This document shows positions 52,657 to 61,997 of a stretch of 64,000 nt of DNA, in pieces (within the stretch, counting starts at the first letter, position 1; each line of letters opens with the position of its first letter). The stretch is taken from the NCBI GenBank assembly GCA_035318985.1, contig DATHDP010000104.1, positions 20,478-84,477 on the forward strand. The letters are read 5' to 3'. The DNA comes from VBAS01 sp035318985. Its GTDB lineage: Bacteria; Bacteroidota; Bacteroidia; Chitinophagales; Chitinophagaceae. The notes below the pieces were generated by a model. The model was not told the DNA's origin. It made no database searches and was given only the letters and a program-made list of their open reading frames with translations. A program made the position numbers and the translations under genes.

Positions 52657-53199
52657 ATGAAAAATAGAATACACGATAACCCTGTACTTCAAAACAGGAT
52701 TGAATTCAAAGAACTTTGCGAAGAATCTAATGGAACAAGAACAGTTGCAGAAATAACATTAAAGAGTGGGGGGAAGATCCCGCTTCATTATCATTTCGAG
52801 TTTTCAGAATACTATGAAGTGCTGAAAGGAGAATTGAAAATGCAAGTTGGAAAAGAGATCAAAACCTTGCATAAAGGAGACTATCTACTTATTCCTGTTA
52901 AAACAGTTCACCGGTATTTTAATGAGAGTGGTAATGATGTAAAATTTAAAGTTGTGATACAGCCAGGCAATATCGGTTATCAATTGCTTGTCTCGGTTTT
53001 GAATGGCCTTGCAAGAGATCGAAAAGTAAATAGAAAAGGCTTGCCAAAAAATTGGCTGATCCGTGGCTATTTATCTGTAGCTTCTGGTTCAAATATTCCG
53101 GGCATTCTTTCATGGCTGCAACCCATACTTAACTGGCTTTATAAACTTGCTATTAAAAAAAAGGTCGATAAACGATTACTTGCAAAATATTACATGTAA
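52657..53199 (+). CDS. cupin-domain protein
   Basis: 180 aa. The cupin motif 1 is seen as GGKIPLHYHFEFSEYYEVLKG (two His and a Glu as metal ligands), and motif 2 as LLIPVKTVHRYFN. The C-terminal 60 residues are basic and hydrophobic and are not part of the barrel. Cupins are very diverse (isomerases, dioxygenases, sensors), so no reaction is given. It is 38 bp upstream of the propeller histidine kinase and may be co-transcribed. Confidence 0.82.
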   Translation: MKNRIHDNPVLQNRIEFKELCEESNGTRTVAEITLKSGGKIPLHYHFEFSEYYEVLKGELKMQVGKEIKTLHKGDYLLIPVKTVHRYFNESGNDVKFKVVIQPGNIGYQLLVSVLNGLARDRKVNRKGLPKNWLIRGYLSVASGSNIPGILSWLQPILNWLYKLAIKKKVDKRLLAKYYM

Positions 53200-53237
53200 A
53201 GATCATTTATAAAAGTTTAGTAGATTGTAACTGCTTC

Positions 53238-56200
53238 ATGATAAGATCTGTTCTCAATATTTTTCTTTTTATCATAATTTCCTTTTCGCTTTATCAAAAA
53301 GCGAATGCACAACGCTTTAATTTTTCATTTGAACAATTTACTACAGACAATGGTCTTTCACATGAAAATGTGATTAACATTACCAAGGACAGGGATGGCT
53401 TTCTGTGGATCGGAACAGGTAATGGCTTAAACCGGTTTGACGGAATTTCTTTTAAGATATTCCGCAATGATCCAAATAATGATCAAACGATCTCTGGAAA
53501 TTATATTGCAGGCACTACTCTTGACAAGAAAGGCTATTTATGGATAGCTACAAATTACGGATTGTGCAGACTTAATACACGTACATTAAAAATTGACAGG
53601 ATCGATCTTAAAGATAGCTCCGATAATTATCCCCGGTATGATGTAATGTCCGGTGAATTCGATAAAGACGGTATTGGTTGGTTCATTGTCAATGATTATT
53701 TGTATGCTGTGAACGAGGAAACATTTAAATGGAAAAGATATCCATTGCCTGCGACACGTTTTCATGGTAATTCATCGCAAGTGGATAGCAAGAACCGGGT
53801 ATGGTTATCCATTGGCAGAGCAAAATATTTATTTGATCCTAAGACTGAGAAATTCAGATACCTGATCGGTTTCGATTGGTCGCATCGTAACTCAGATATT
53901 CTTTGCGGTTCAATAAAAGAAGATGCAAGCGGCCAATTGTGGATGGCTACATGGGCACACGGGTTTTACGTTTGGAATGAGAATAAACAGGAGTTGGAAA
54001 AAAAAGAAACGACATCCGAATCATTAACCGCTTTTGAATTTGATAAAGATGAGCAGGGCAAACCATTTATGTGGTGCGGTGGTGGCGCTTACGGACTGAT
54101 GGCTTATGATACGTCAGAAAAAAAATTCTTTTACTTTAAGAATGACCCGAGGGATAAATACACACATAATCTTGGCCAATCTGTATACATACTTCGTGAT
54201 ACAATTTCAGGAATTGTATGGATCGGTACGGAGAATGGTTTGGAGAAGTATGATCCACATACGATTCGTTTTCGGCGTTACCGCATATGGCAGGATGAAA
54301 ACGAACTTACCAACTCACAGTATTTTTTTACGAGTGGTTTTGTACAGGATAAGACAGATCCAACCGGCAACATATGGTGGGTAAGCGTTTGGATCGGTGG
54401 TTTATACAAATGGAACAGGAGTAAATTAACATTGGATGAAAATTATGAGCAAACAAAAGGAATTAAAGAGGCCGGTATATTTTCTATTGTGCAGGCAAAA
54501 GATGGAATGATATGGATTGGGCATGGACAGGGAGTTCAGGTGCTTGATCCAAGAACAAATAAATTCATCCGTCACTTTGTCGATTTTTTCCCAAATAAAA
54601 AAGAAAGATTCAATGTCACGTTTATTTCTGAAGACTCAAAGTCTAACATGTGGTTTTCCACTTACCAGGGATTGTTTTCATATGACAGAAAAGGAGATTC
54701 GATCATTAACTGGTGGAATCGTATACCATCGTTACAAAAAATATATCCTTTAAATATCAGGGAAGATGCTGAAGGGTATATATGGTTCTCGTCAGCAAAA
54801 GGACTAGGAAGAATTGATCCGCTTAAAAGCGAATTGATCCTTTATACTAACGCTAACAGAAAAAATAAAAAGCTCCCAGATGACGAACATGGTAGTTTGT
54901 ATATTGATAAATCACAACATATTTGGGTATCTGGTGTCGGTTATATAGCGACGCTTGACAAGCAAGGAGAAGTACTAAATCTATATTCAGACAAAACAGG
55001 TTATATGGGCTCTTCAGCTTTTGGATTAGCAGAGGATCCTTATGGGTTTTTTTGGATAGCAACTGATAATAAGCTCCATCGACTTGATCCATCGAATGGT
55101 CATTTTGATTATTTTGATAAAAATGATGGGTTATTTAATAATAAGATAGCAGATGGTTTTTATATGAGTAGCGAGGGAGAATTGTTTCTCGGCTTCAACG
55201 GTGCTATCAACAGCATTAACACCGGTAACATTGCGTTCAATAAAAAACCTCCGGTGGTTTTAGTATCCCGATTGAATGTAAAAGGACAACTTAGAACTTT
55301 TGATGAGGATAATAAAGTTGTTATCAAGCCCGGAGAACGAGATATAGTTATCGAATTTTCTGCAATGAATTATAGCCAGGCATTAAAAAACAAATTTGCT
55401 TTTTTGTTGGAAGGATATGATTCGGCCTGGAGGTATACTGCGGATAGAGTAATTAGTTTAATGAACATGGATGGCGGAACACACCGGTTGCATGTAAAGG
55501 CAAGCAACAATGATGGTGTATGGAGTAAGGAAACAATTTATACGATCAAAGTAATTCCTCCTTTTCAACAAACCATATGGTTCAAGTTGCTGTTTGTTGT
55601 ATTGGCTGCCATTATATTTTTTATCATCTATGCATATCGGGTGCAGCAGGGAAAAAGATTGGAGAAGATACGCAATCGTATTGCTACCGATCTGCACGAT
55701 GATATGGGGTCAACATTAAGCAGCATTCGGATATTTAGCGATGTGGCAAAAAAACAGATCGAAGAAAAACCAGAAACGGTTCAGTTATTGGATCGCATTA
55801 GTAATAATGCGACATCGCTTTCAGAAAATATGCAGGATATTATCTGGACAATTCGCAGTGATAATGATACGCTGGAAGATCTTGTTTCAAGAATGAGGGA
55901 ATTCGGTCTTCGGGTTTGCGATGCTAAAAATATCAGGTTTAATATTATTGTGTCACAAAGTTTCAAAGCCTCCAGGCTTACTCTTGAGCAAAGAAGAAAT
56001 CTCTATCTCATTTTCAAAGAATCTTTAAACAATGCGGTAAAATATGCAGAGGCTTCGCAAATTGATCTGCACCTGAATTTGAAAAGCCGTTTTCTGAAAA
56101 TGGAAATTAGCGATAATGGAAAAGGGTTTGATATCGATAAGATCAAAAGAGGTAACGGACTTAATAATCTTGAGAAAAGAGCAAAAGAAATAGGAGGGCA

Positions 56201-56285
56201 GATAGACATTAAATCAGAACCTGGAAAGGGAACATGCATAAACCTGATGATGGTGTTGAAGAAAAGCTTGCTTACCGATAAATAA
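53238..56285 (+). CDS. two-component propeller sensor histidine kinase (HisKA_3)
   Basis: 1015 aa. The signal or anchor segment (SVLNIFLFIIISFSLYQ) is followed by two runs of Reg_prop repeats (VINITKDRDGFLWIGTGNGL and many like it), forming periplasmic beta-propellers, then a Y_Y_Y domain (residues about 680-770), one span near 780-800, and a HisKA_3 domain with His820 in ATDLHDDMGSTLSS and a HATPase domain (NGKGFDIDKIKRGNGLNNL). Such kinases sense extracellular ligands. The receiver is separate: the LuxR-type regulator is 51 bp downstream. This is the non-hybrid form of the propeller systems. Confidence 0.93.
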   Translation: MIRSVLNIFLFIIISFSLYQKANAQRFNFSFEQFTTDNGLSHENVINITKDRDGFLWIGTGNGLNRFDGISFKIFRNDPNNDQTISGNYIAGTTLDKKGYLWIATNYGLCRLNTRTLKIDRIDLKDSSDNYPRYDVMSGEFDKDGIGWFIVNDYLYAVNEETFKWKRYPLPATRFHGNSSQVDSKNRVWLSIGRAKYLFDPKTEKFRYLIGFDWSHRNSDILCGSIKEDASGQLWMATWAHGFYVWNENKQELEKKETTSESLTAFEFDKDEQGKPFMWCGGGAYGLMAYDTSEKKFFYFKNDPRDKYTHNLGQSVYILRDTISGIVWIGTENGLEKYDPHTIRFRRYRIWQDENELTNSQYFFTSGFVQDKTDPTGNIWWVSVWIGGLYKWNRSKLTLDENYEQTKGIKEAGIFSIVQAKDGMIWIGHGQGVQVLDPRTNKFIRHFVDFFPNKKERFNVTFISEDSKSNMWFSTYQGLFSYDRKGDSIINWWNRIPSLQKIYPLNIREDAEGYIWFSSAKGLGRIDPLKSELILYTNANRKNKKLPDDEHGSLYIDKSQHIWVSGVGYIATLDKQGEVLNLYSDKTGYMGSSAFGLAEDPYGFFWIATDNKLHRLDPSNGHFDYFDKNDGLFNNKIADGFYMSSEGELFLGFNGAINSINTGNIAFNKKPPVVLVSRLNVKGQLRTFDEDNKVVIKPGERDIVIEFSAMNYSQALKNKFAFLLEGYDSAWRYTADRVISLMNMDGGTHRLHVKASNNDGVWSKETIYTIKVIPPFQQTIWFKLLFVVLAAIIFFIIYAYRVQQGKRLEKIRNRIATDLHDDMGSTLSSIRIFSDVAKKQIEEKPETVQLLDRISNNATSLSENMQDIIWTIRSDNDTLEDLVSRMREFGLRVCDAKNIRFNIIVSQSFKASRLTLEQRRNLYLIFKESLNNAVKYAEASQIDLHLNLKSRFLKMEISDNGKGFDIDKIKRGNGLNNLEKRAKEIGGQIDIKSEPGKGTCINLMMVLKKSLLTDK

Positions 56286-56336
56286 TTAGCATGATTATGT
56301 TATACGGTTTGCAATTGCTGTAATTAACTTTAGGAT

Positions 56337-56978
56337 ATGGAAGATAAAATCAAAGTGATCTATTACGAAGACAATACTAATCTTAGAGAGGGCATTTCAT
56401 TTCTTATTCAATCTACACCTCAACTCGATTTGTTAGCCACCTTTAGCAATGCTGATACAGTGAAAACAGACACAGAACAGTTAAAGCCTGATGTGATATT
56501 GATGGATATTGATATGCCGGGTACAAATGGTATCGATGCTGTCGCCATCGTTAAGGCTGTTTCTCCAAAAACACAGGTGATCATGCTTACTGTGTTTGAT
56601 AATGAAGAAAGAATATTTAACGCAATTCGCAATGGTGCCAGCGGCTATTTATTAAAACATACTTCTCCATCAGAAATTATCGAATCAATATTTGATGTAA
56701 ATAAAGGCGGTTCTCCAATGACAGCTAATGTCGCAAGAAAAGTGTTACAGTATTTTCAGTCACAACCAAAAGCACATAAGGAAGATTATAATTTATCAGA
56801 CCGGGAATTGCAGATCGTAAAAGGTCTTGTTAGCGGTTATAGTTATAAGGCCATCGCATCCGAATTATTTATTAGTATTGATACTGTACGTTCTCATATT
56901 CGTCGCATTTATGAAAAGCTTCATGTCAATTCTAAAACAGAAGCGGTACTGAAAGCAATTAATGAAGGTCTTGTTTGA
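56337..56978 (+). CDS. NarL/LuxR-family response regulator
   Basis: 213 aa. The receiver has the acidic pocket at Glu11-Asp12, Asp57 as phospho-acceptor (ILMDIDMPGTNGID), Thr and Lys (YLLKHTSP). The C-terminal HTH is of the LuxR type (LSDRELQIVKGLVSGYSYKAI then SIDTVRSHIRRIYEKL). It is the partner of the propeller kinase upstream. The genes it controls are not known; the adjacent cupin and hemerythrin-like genes are candidates. Confidence 0.93.
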   Translation: MEDKIKVIYYEDNTNLREGISFLIQSTPQLDLLATFSNADTVKTDTEQLKPDVILMDIDMPGTNGIDAVAIVKAVSPKTQVIMLTVFDNEERIFNAIRNGASGYLLKHTSPSEIIESIFDVNKGGSPMTANVARKVLQYFQSQPKAHKEDYNLSDRELQIVKGLVSGYSYKAIASELFISIDTVRSHIRRIYEKLHVNSKTEAVLKAINEGLV

Positions 56979-57001
56979 TTTTCATCACTACAAAAAACAA
57001 A

Positions 57002-57036
57002 AAAGCCGCTCTTATTGAAGCGGCTTTAATTTTTCT
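57002..57036. terminator. bidirectional terminator between the regulator and the hemerythrin-like gene
   Basis: AAAGCCGCT and AGCGGCTTT form a 9-bp stem with an 8-nt loop, with A and T rich flanks on both sides. Confidence 0.85.
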
Positions 57037-57043
57037 ATTAATA

Positions 57044-57748
57044 TCAGGCAGCGGCTTTATTTGCTATTTCTTTAGGTAACATGAATTTTCCCCTGATCAT
57101 TTGCCAGCGATCAATTGGCAAGACGATTCGTGCAGTTGAGATCAATTTTTTAAGCATAAAAGGAGTAGCATGTTCTTTTATTATATCAACCCACATTAAA
57201 ATTTCACGATTGCTAAGTTCTTTCAATATTTTGCCGGTATACCAGTTACTGTCTGAGGAACTCGCCTGTTTCATCATCTCCACTTCCATTCCTATTAACT
57301 GTTTATCGGAATAGTTTGACCATAATATTTCATTGATCACTGTTTCTTCTTTATTCATGTGTTGCAAAACAGCTGCGGTAAATTCAAAGAATACTGCTTG
57401 TAGCTGATGTCCAAAAGCGATCATTTCCTTTTTTGTATCCTGGTCCTTTTGTTGATCAATTATTTTGTCGATTGATTCTGCCAATGCCTGGTCTTTTAAA
57501 TTGGTTTGTTCGATCATGGCGACAATATAAGGTGCATGCAAAACAACTGAATGATAGATGATCTTATCCTCTTTGCTTAAATGGTATAAGAAAGAACGGG
57601 TTGATTGTTTAATAGCTTCAATAGCTGCAATTGCCTGTTTGCTCTTGGTAAAATCGGTTTGCTGAATCTTCGCTCCCGCATCAAACAACATACTGCGTAA
57701 CCCTTTGTGGGTTTTTCTGAAGATGTTGTATCGCTGTTCCTGTTTCAT
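57044..57748 (-). CDS. hemerythrin-like (HHE) protein
   Basis: 234 aa from the ATG at 57748; an ATG nine codons earlier is in frame. The metal-site pattern of hemerythrins is seen as RKTHKGLRSM, FLYHLSKEDKIIY, AFGHQLQAVF and LQHMNKEETVI (His, HxxxE, His, HxxxE). The last 90 residues are helical and not recognised. HHE proteins bind oxygen or act in NO and iron stress. No signal peptide, so it is cytoplasmic. It faces the LuxR-type regulator gene and is followed upstream by a 350-bp gap with several TTAACA sites. Confidence 0.85.
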   Translation of the reverse strand: MKQEQRYNIFRKTHKGLRSMLFDAGAKIQQTDFTKSKQAIAAIEAIKQSTRSFLYHLSKEDKIIYHSVVLHAPYIVAMIEQTNLKDQALAESIDKIIDQQKDQDTKKEMIAFGHQLQAVFFEFTAAVLQHMNKEETVINEILWSNYSDKQLIGMEVEMMKQASSSDSNWYTGKILKELSNREILMWVDIIKEHATPFMLKKLISTARIVLPIDRWQMIRGKFMLPKEIANKAAA

Positions 57749-57775
57749 GGTTTGGTTTGGTTTGTTTGTTATCAT

Positions 57776-58125
57776 GAATTGTATGACGCAAATATGCTAC
57801 GAAAGTTACTCAAGGCTGATAGCATAATCATGTGAAAAACAGGTGTTAGGAGTTAATTATGGTTAACACATACCACATATGGGTAAGCCCTATACATGAG
57901 TGGTAACTGAATTGAATCAATGGTAATTTTTAATGATGTAATGAATACACATTGAATACTTATCGGCATGATTTTTCGAAAGGATAACATCAAACCGTGA
58001 GATGTTAAGGAACTTAACAAAATAATGTTAATTCATGTGAATGCCATTAGCATTATTGACAAAAAAAGTTTTTTTGAATACCATTGGCAATTCAGAATTC
58101 GTTATGACCATAATCAAATTCAATT
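57776..58125. other. 350-bp intergenic region with repeated TTAACA half-sites
   Basis: No gene is seen. It contains TTAACA at 57863, the dyad TGTTAAG-GAA-CTTAACA (58003-58019) and a second dyad TTAACA-AAATAA-TGTTAA (58014-58031). It should hold the promoters of the divergent hemerythrin-like and barrel genes. Confidence 0.5.
58003..58031. promoter_or_regulatory. overlapping TGTTAA dyads
   Basis: Three TGTTAA half-sites in opposite directions form two overlapping inverted repeats about 100 bp before the barrel gene (58126). A candidate operator. Confidence 0.4.
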
Positions 58126-58749
58126 ATGAAAATCCTGATCCTCCCATTATTACTGTCTGCGTTTTGTTTAAATGCATATTCACAGAAGAAGAAAGATCCC
58201 TCTGATACGGAATCGTTGATTCGCTTGGGATTCAAGGGTGGTCTTAATCTTAATAAGATCGAAGGCAAATCTTTTAAGGATGAGTTTAATTATAATTATG
58301 CATTGGGTGGGTTCGTTCAAATTAATCTTACAAGAAAGTTTGGGTTTCAACCCGAAATAAATTTTGTTCAGACAACAGCAGAACAAACGAACGACATAAC
58401 AGTCGTCTATGATGACTTGTTTTTTGGAGGTGATCAGAAAAAGGCCAAGCTTGATTATTTAAAATTTGCAGGACTTTTAAACATTGACATTGGTCCATCC
58501 CAAAGAGTAAAACTTCAACTGGGTCCTCAATGGGGCATGCTTTTAAGCGAGACTGCGGACAGCTTAAATTCTTCTCAAGATGTTTTCAAAAAAGGCGAGT
58601 TTTCTGCATTGGGCGGCATTATGTTGCAACTCCCTCTATTTCATATAGGCACACGGTATGAGATCGGCTTGACAGATATCAACGGCACCGATAACCACGA
58701 TAAATGGAGAAGCCAGGCATGGCAGGTTTTTGTGGGAATTACGTTATAA
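58126..58749 (+). CDS. outer-membrane beta-barrel protein, PorT/OMP_b-brl-like
   Basis: 207 aa with a signal peptide (ILILPLLLSAFCLNAYSQ). The first strands (IRLGFKGGLNLNKI, YALGGFVQINLTRKFGFQPE) and the last (AWQVFVGITL) match the OMP beta-barrel family common in Bacteroidota, of eight strands. No specific function can be assigned. The gene is upstream of the S10 operon on the same strand, but rpsJ has its own promoter. Confidence 0.82.
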   Translation: MKILILPLLLSAFCLNAYSQKKKDPSDTESLIRLGFKGGLNLNKIEGKSFKDEFNYNYALGGFVQINLTRKFGFQPEINFVQTTAEQTNDITVVYDDLFFGGDQKKAKLDYLKFAGLLNIDIGPSQRVKLQLGPQWGMLLSETADSLNSSQDVFKKGEFSALGGIMLQLPLFHIGTRYEIGLTDINGTDNHDKWRSQAWQVFVGITL

Positions 58750-58780
58750 GAAATCTGGATAAAAAATTCTTTTCTAAATC

Positions 58781-58812
58781 TTTGCCTGATAAGCATCATC
58801 CCCCTATCTTTG
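58781..58812 (+). promoter_or_regulatory. promoter of the S10 ribosomal-protein operon
   Basis: TTTG at 58781-58784 (-33), 20 bp, then TATCTTTG at 58805-58812 (-7): a complete Bacteroidota promoter, 31 bp before rpsJ. It shows that the operon starts at rpsJ here. Confidence 0.8.
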
Positions 58813-58843
58813 CGCTCCCAAATTCAAATGGGGATTTTTACTC

Positions 58844-59149
58844 ATGTCGCAGAGAATCAGAATCAAATTACAGTCATACGATCATAACCTGGTAGATAAA
58901 TCTGCAGAGAAGATCGTAAAGACAGTGCGTAGCACCGGCGCTGTTGTAACAGGACCTATTCCTTTACCTACACGCAAGAAAATATTTACTGTGTTGCGTT
59001 CGCCGCACGTAAACAAAAAAAGTCGTGAACAATTCCAACTGGCAACGCATAAGCGTCTGTTGGATATTTACACTTCTTCAAGCCGTACTGTTGATGCGTT
59101 AAGTAAGTTGGATCTGCCAAGTGGCGTAGAAGTTGAGATCAAAGCGTAG
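58844..59149 (+). CDS. rpsJ: 30S ribosomal protein uS10
   Basis: 101 aa: MSQRIRIKLQSYDHNLVD, TGPIPLPTRKKIFTVLRSPH and the late YTSSSRTVDALSKLDLPSG are diagnostic of S10. It binds 16S rRNA in the 30S head and with NusB acts in antitermination. It is first in its operon with the promoter 31 bp upstream. The gap to rplC is 292 bp, far longer than all others in the operon. Confidence 0.98.
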   Translation: MSQRIRIKLQSYDHNLVDKSAEKIVKTVRSTGAVVTGPIPLPTRKKIFTVLRSPHVNKKSREQFQLATHKRLLDIYTSSSRTVDALSKLDLPSGVEVEIKA

Positions 59150-59441
59150 TACCCTCTGTCTCCCTAAAGGGATGACTTAGGAAGAATAGTTCTTATAAAT
59201 AAAAACAAAGTGTATCTCTCAATCCGTTACGGCGGAAAAAAGAGCAATGCAATTAAATAACTTCTGAAACTCCTAAGAGACGGAAGTCGATAAATAAAAA
59301 CAAGCCATTCAGGGTTTGTTTACTGCCGGTACTTCTGAACAAAAAGAAAAGGTCGGTGGCAAACGGGGATTGACGCCTTGGTTCGTGTCTCACGAAACAA
59401 GTGTATGTCCCAATAATCCTGCAGGCACAAATTGAACAAAC
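59150..59441 (+). other. long structured spacer between rpsJ and rplC
   Basis: 292 bp with no gene. It contains a hairpin with AAACAAGCC pairing GGTTTGTTT (59298-59321, one G-T) and a TTCGTG-TCT-CACGAA hairpin (59382-59396). It may be an RNA leader that controls rplC and later genes, such as by ribosomal-protein binding, or carry a promoter for rplC. Neither is proven. Confidence 0.45.
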
Positions 59442-60059
59442 ATGAAAGGTATTATTGGGAAAAAAGTTGGAATGACCAGCATTTTCGATCCCTCGGGTAA
59501 ACAAACTGCCTGCACGATCATCGAAGCCGGTCCTTGTGTAGTTACTCAAGTAAGAACAAAAGAAAACGACGGCTACGAAGCTCTCCAGCTTTCTTTTGGT
59601 GATAAGAATGATAAGCATTCTACTCTTGCTGAAAAAAATCACTTCGCTAAAGCAAGCACTTCTCCCAAAAAATTCTCTAAAGAATTCCGCAACACTTCTC
59701 TCGAAAAAAATATTGGTGAAACTGTAACTGTTGACATCTTCTCTGAAGGTGATAAAGTTGAAGTTATTGGCACTACCAAAGGAAAAGGTTTCCAGGGCGT
59801 AGTTAAGCGTCACGGATTCCACGGTGTAGGCCAGCAATCTCACGGTCAGCACGACCGTCAAAGAGCTCCGGGTTCTCTTGGTAACTCTTCTGATGCAAGC
59901 CGTGTAATGAAAGGAATGAAAATGGGTGGCCGTATGGGAAGTGACAGGGTAAAAATGAAAGGTTTGAAAGTGGTTAAAATTTTTGCTGAGAAAAATTATA
60001 TCCTCGTTAGCGGATCAGTTCCTGGTCATAACGGTTCAATTGTTTTGATTCAAAAATAA
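59442..60059 (+). CDS. rplC: 50S ribosomal protein uL3
   Basis: 205 aa: MKGIIGKKVGMTSIFDPSGK, the conserved GKGFQGVVKRHGFHGVGQ loop near the peptidyl-transferase centre, and GRMGSDRVKMKGLKVV. The start ATG at 59442 gives the standard N-terminus. Follows the long spacer after rpsJ and is 40 bp from rplD. Confidence 0.98.
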   Translation: MKGIIGKKVGMTSIFDPSGKQTACTIIEAGPCVVTQVRTKENDGYEALQLSFGDKNDKHSTLAEKNHFAKASTSPKKFSKEFRNTSLEKNIGETVTVDIFSEGDKVEVIGTTKGKGFQGVVKRHGFHGVGQQSHGQHDRQRAPGSLGNSSDASRVMKGMKMGGRMGSDRVKMKGLKVVKIFAEKNYILVSGSVPGHNGSIVLIQK

Positions 60060-60099
60060 TTTATGCGGGATGCGTAGGCATCTCTAAAAAATAAATAAG

Positions 60100-60738
60100 A
60101 TGCAAGTAGAAGTTTTAAAAATAGATGGAGAAAAAACAGGCAGAAAGATTGAGTTGCCAGATGATATTTTTGGCGTAGAACCTAATCAACACGTCGTTTA
60201 TCTTGCCGTAAAGCAATACCTCGCTGCACAACGCCAGGGAACACATAAAGTGAAAACCCGTGCTGAAGTACATGGTGCAAGCCGCAAACTTCATCGTCAA
60301 AAAGGTACTGGCGGTAGCCGTAAAGGAAATATTCGTAACCCATTATATAAAGGTGGTGGTACTGTATTTGGTCCTAAGCCGCATGGTTACGATATCAAGT
60401 TGAATCGTAAAGTAAAAGATCTCGCAAAGATTTCTGCGCTTTCTTTCAAAGCAAAAGATAATGCGATCGTAGTTGTAGAAGATATGTCTTTGGATACTCC
60501 AAAAACAAAAAGCTTTACTGATATGCTTAGCAACCTGGAGGTATATGGTAAAAAAGCATTGTTTGTAATGCCGGAGTATAATGATAATGTATACCTAAGC
60601 TACCGTAACGTTCCATTTGTAAAAGGAACTTTATTGAGCGACATGAATACGTATGATGTGGTGAATGCTGACGTGTTAGTGTTAACTGAATCAGCTGCGA
60701 AAGTTTTTACTGAAGTAGAAACTGAAACTGAAGCATAA
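60100..60738 (+). CDS. rplD: 50S ribosomal protein uL4
   Basis: 212 aa: VKTRAEVHGASRKLHRQKGT and GGGTVFGPKPHGYDIKLNRK form the conserved exit-tunnel loop; EDMSLDTPKTKSF follows. In Escherichia coli L4 controls the S10 operon by its leader; here it may act on the rpsJ-rplC spacer, which is only an idea. The C-terminus ends in a short acidic TEVETETEA tail. Confidence 0.97.
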   Translation: MQVEVLKIDGEKTGRKIELPDDIFGVEPNQHVVYLAVKQYLAAQRQGTHKVKTRAEVHGASRKLHRQKGTGGSRKGNIRNPLYKGGGTVFGPKPHGYDIKLNRKVKDLAKISALSFKAKDNAIVVVEDMSLDTPKTKSFTDMLSNLEVYGKKALFVMPEYNDNVYLSYRNVPFVKGTLLSDMNTYDVVNADVLVLTESAAKVFTEVETETEA

Positions 60739-60759
60739 TAATAAATTAAAAACTGGGCA

Positions 60760-61059
60760 ATGAAACTTTCAGATGTATTGATAAAGCCGATCTTAAGCGA
60801 AAAAGCAAATAACCAGCAGGAAAAATTGCGTCGTTATGCTTTTCGTGTTGACAAAAAAGCCAACAAGCTTGAGATAAAAAGAGCTGTTGAAAATTTTTAT
60901 GGTGTAACGGTTACTGATGTAAATACAGTTGTTGCGCCGGCAAAAAGTAAAACCCGTTATACAAAAGCTGGTTTTATAGCTGGTCAAAAATCATCATATA
61001 AAAAAGCATTTGTAACAATTGCAGCAGGTGAAACAATTGATCTGTATTCCAATATTTAA
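60760..61059 (+). CDS. rplW: 50S ribosomal protein uL23
   Basis: 99 aa: LIKPILSEKANNQQEKLRRY, FRVDKKANKLEIKRAVENFY and VTDVNTVVAP are typical of L23, at the tunnel exit where trigger factor and SRP dock. It follows rplD by 21 bp. Confidence 0.97.
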   Translation: MKLSDVLIKPILSEKANNQQEKLRRYAFRVDKKANKLEIKRAVENFYGVTVTDVNTVVAPAKSKTRYTKAGFIAGQKSSYKKAFVTIAAGETIDLYSNI

Positions 61060-61105
61060 ATTATAGCTGGCGAAGCTGAGAATTTCGCTGATAAAAAAAT
61101 AAGAA

Positions 61106-61945
61106 ATGGCACTTAAAAAATTTAAACCAGTAACAGCGGGAACAAGATGGAGGATAGGCAATGCTTATGCTGAAGTTACTACCAATGTTCCTGAGAAAAG
61201 CCTGGTAGAAACTAAAAAAAGAACCGGTGGTCGTAACACATCTGGTCACATGACGATGCGTTATATCGGTGGCGGTCATAAAAAGAAATATCGTGTTATC
61301 GATTTTAAGAGAAATAAAAAAGAAATGGATGCAACTGTAAAAACAGTTGAGTATGATCCAAACCGTACATCTTTTATCGCTTTAGTTGAATATACTGATG
61401 GTGAAAAAAGATATATCATAGCACCCCAGGGGTTACAAGTTGGAATGACTATATCAAGTGGAGATAATGTTGCTCCTGAAATTGGAAATGCATTAATGTT
61501 AAAGAATATGCCTCTCGGTACAATGGTGCATAATATAGAAATGCAGCCAGGCCAGGGAGCAAAGATTGCAAGAAGCGCAGGTTCTTCAGCACAGCTTACA
61601 AACAAAGAAGATAAGTACGCAATAGTAAAAATGCCAAGTGGCGAATTAAGAAAAGTATTGATCAATTGTTATGCAACCGTTGGTGTAGTTGGAAACAGTG
61701 ATCATGCTTTGCAGAGTATGGGTAAAGCTGGTCGTAACAGGTGGAGAGGTATTCGTCCCCGTAACCGCGGTGTTGCAATGAACCCAGTTGATCACCCAAT
61801 GGGTGGTGGTGAAGGAAAAGCTTCAGGCGGTCAGCCTCGTAGCAGGAACGGTCAGTATTCAAGAGGTTTGAAAACGAGAACGAAAGGTAAAGGAAGCGAT
61901 AAGCATATAATTCAAAGAAAGGACGGCAGTAAGTTATCGAAATAG
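61106..61945 (+). CDS. rplB: 50S ribosomal protein uL2
   Basis: 279 aa: MALKKFKPVTAGTRWR, GGRNTSGHMTMRYIGGGHKK, and late NPVDHPMGGGEGKASGG with GLKTRTKGKGSDKHI. The conserved histidine of the peptidyl-transferase region is in HPMGGGEG. Normal length and position in the operon. Confidence 0.98.
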   Translation: MALKKFKPVTAGTRWRIGNAYAEVTTNVPEKSLVETKKRTGGRNTSGHMTMRYIGGGHKKKYRVIDFKRNKKEMDATVKTVEYDPNRTSFIALVEYTDGEKRYIIAPQGLQVGMTISSGDNVAPEIGNALMLKNMPLGTMVHNIEMQPGQGAKIARSAGSSAQLTNKEDKYAIVKMPSGELRKVLINCYATVGVVGNSDHALQSMGKAGRNRWRGIRPRNRGVAMNPVDHPMGGGEGKASGGQPRSRNGQYSRGLKTRTKGKGSDKHIIQRKDGSKLSK

Positions 61946-61997
61946 AACAGCTACGAGAATAACTCGAAGTCAATAAGTAAAAAATTAAAAAGAACAA

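Noticed and set aside
59253..59861. 202-codon frame antisense to rplC
   Set aside because: It is the shadow of rplC and the spacer; high Phe and Ser content is typical of antisense frames.
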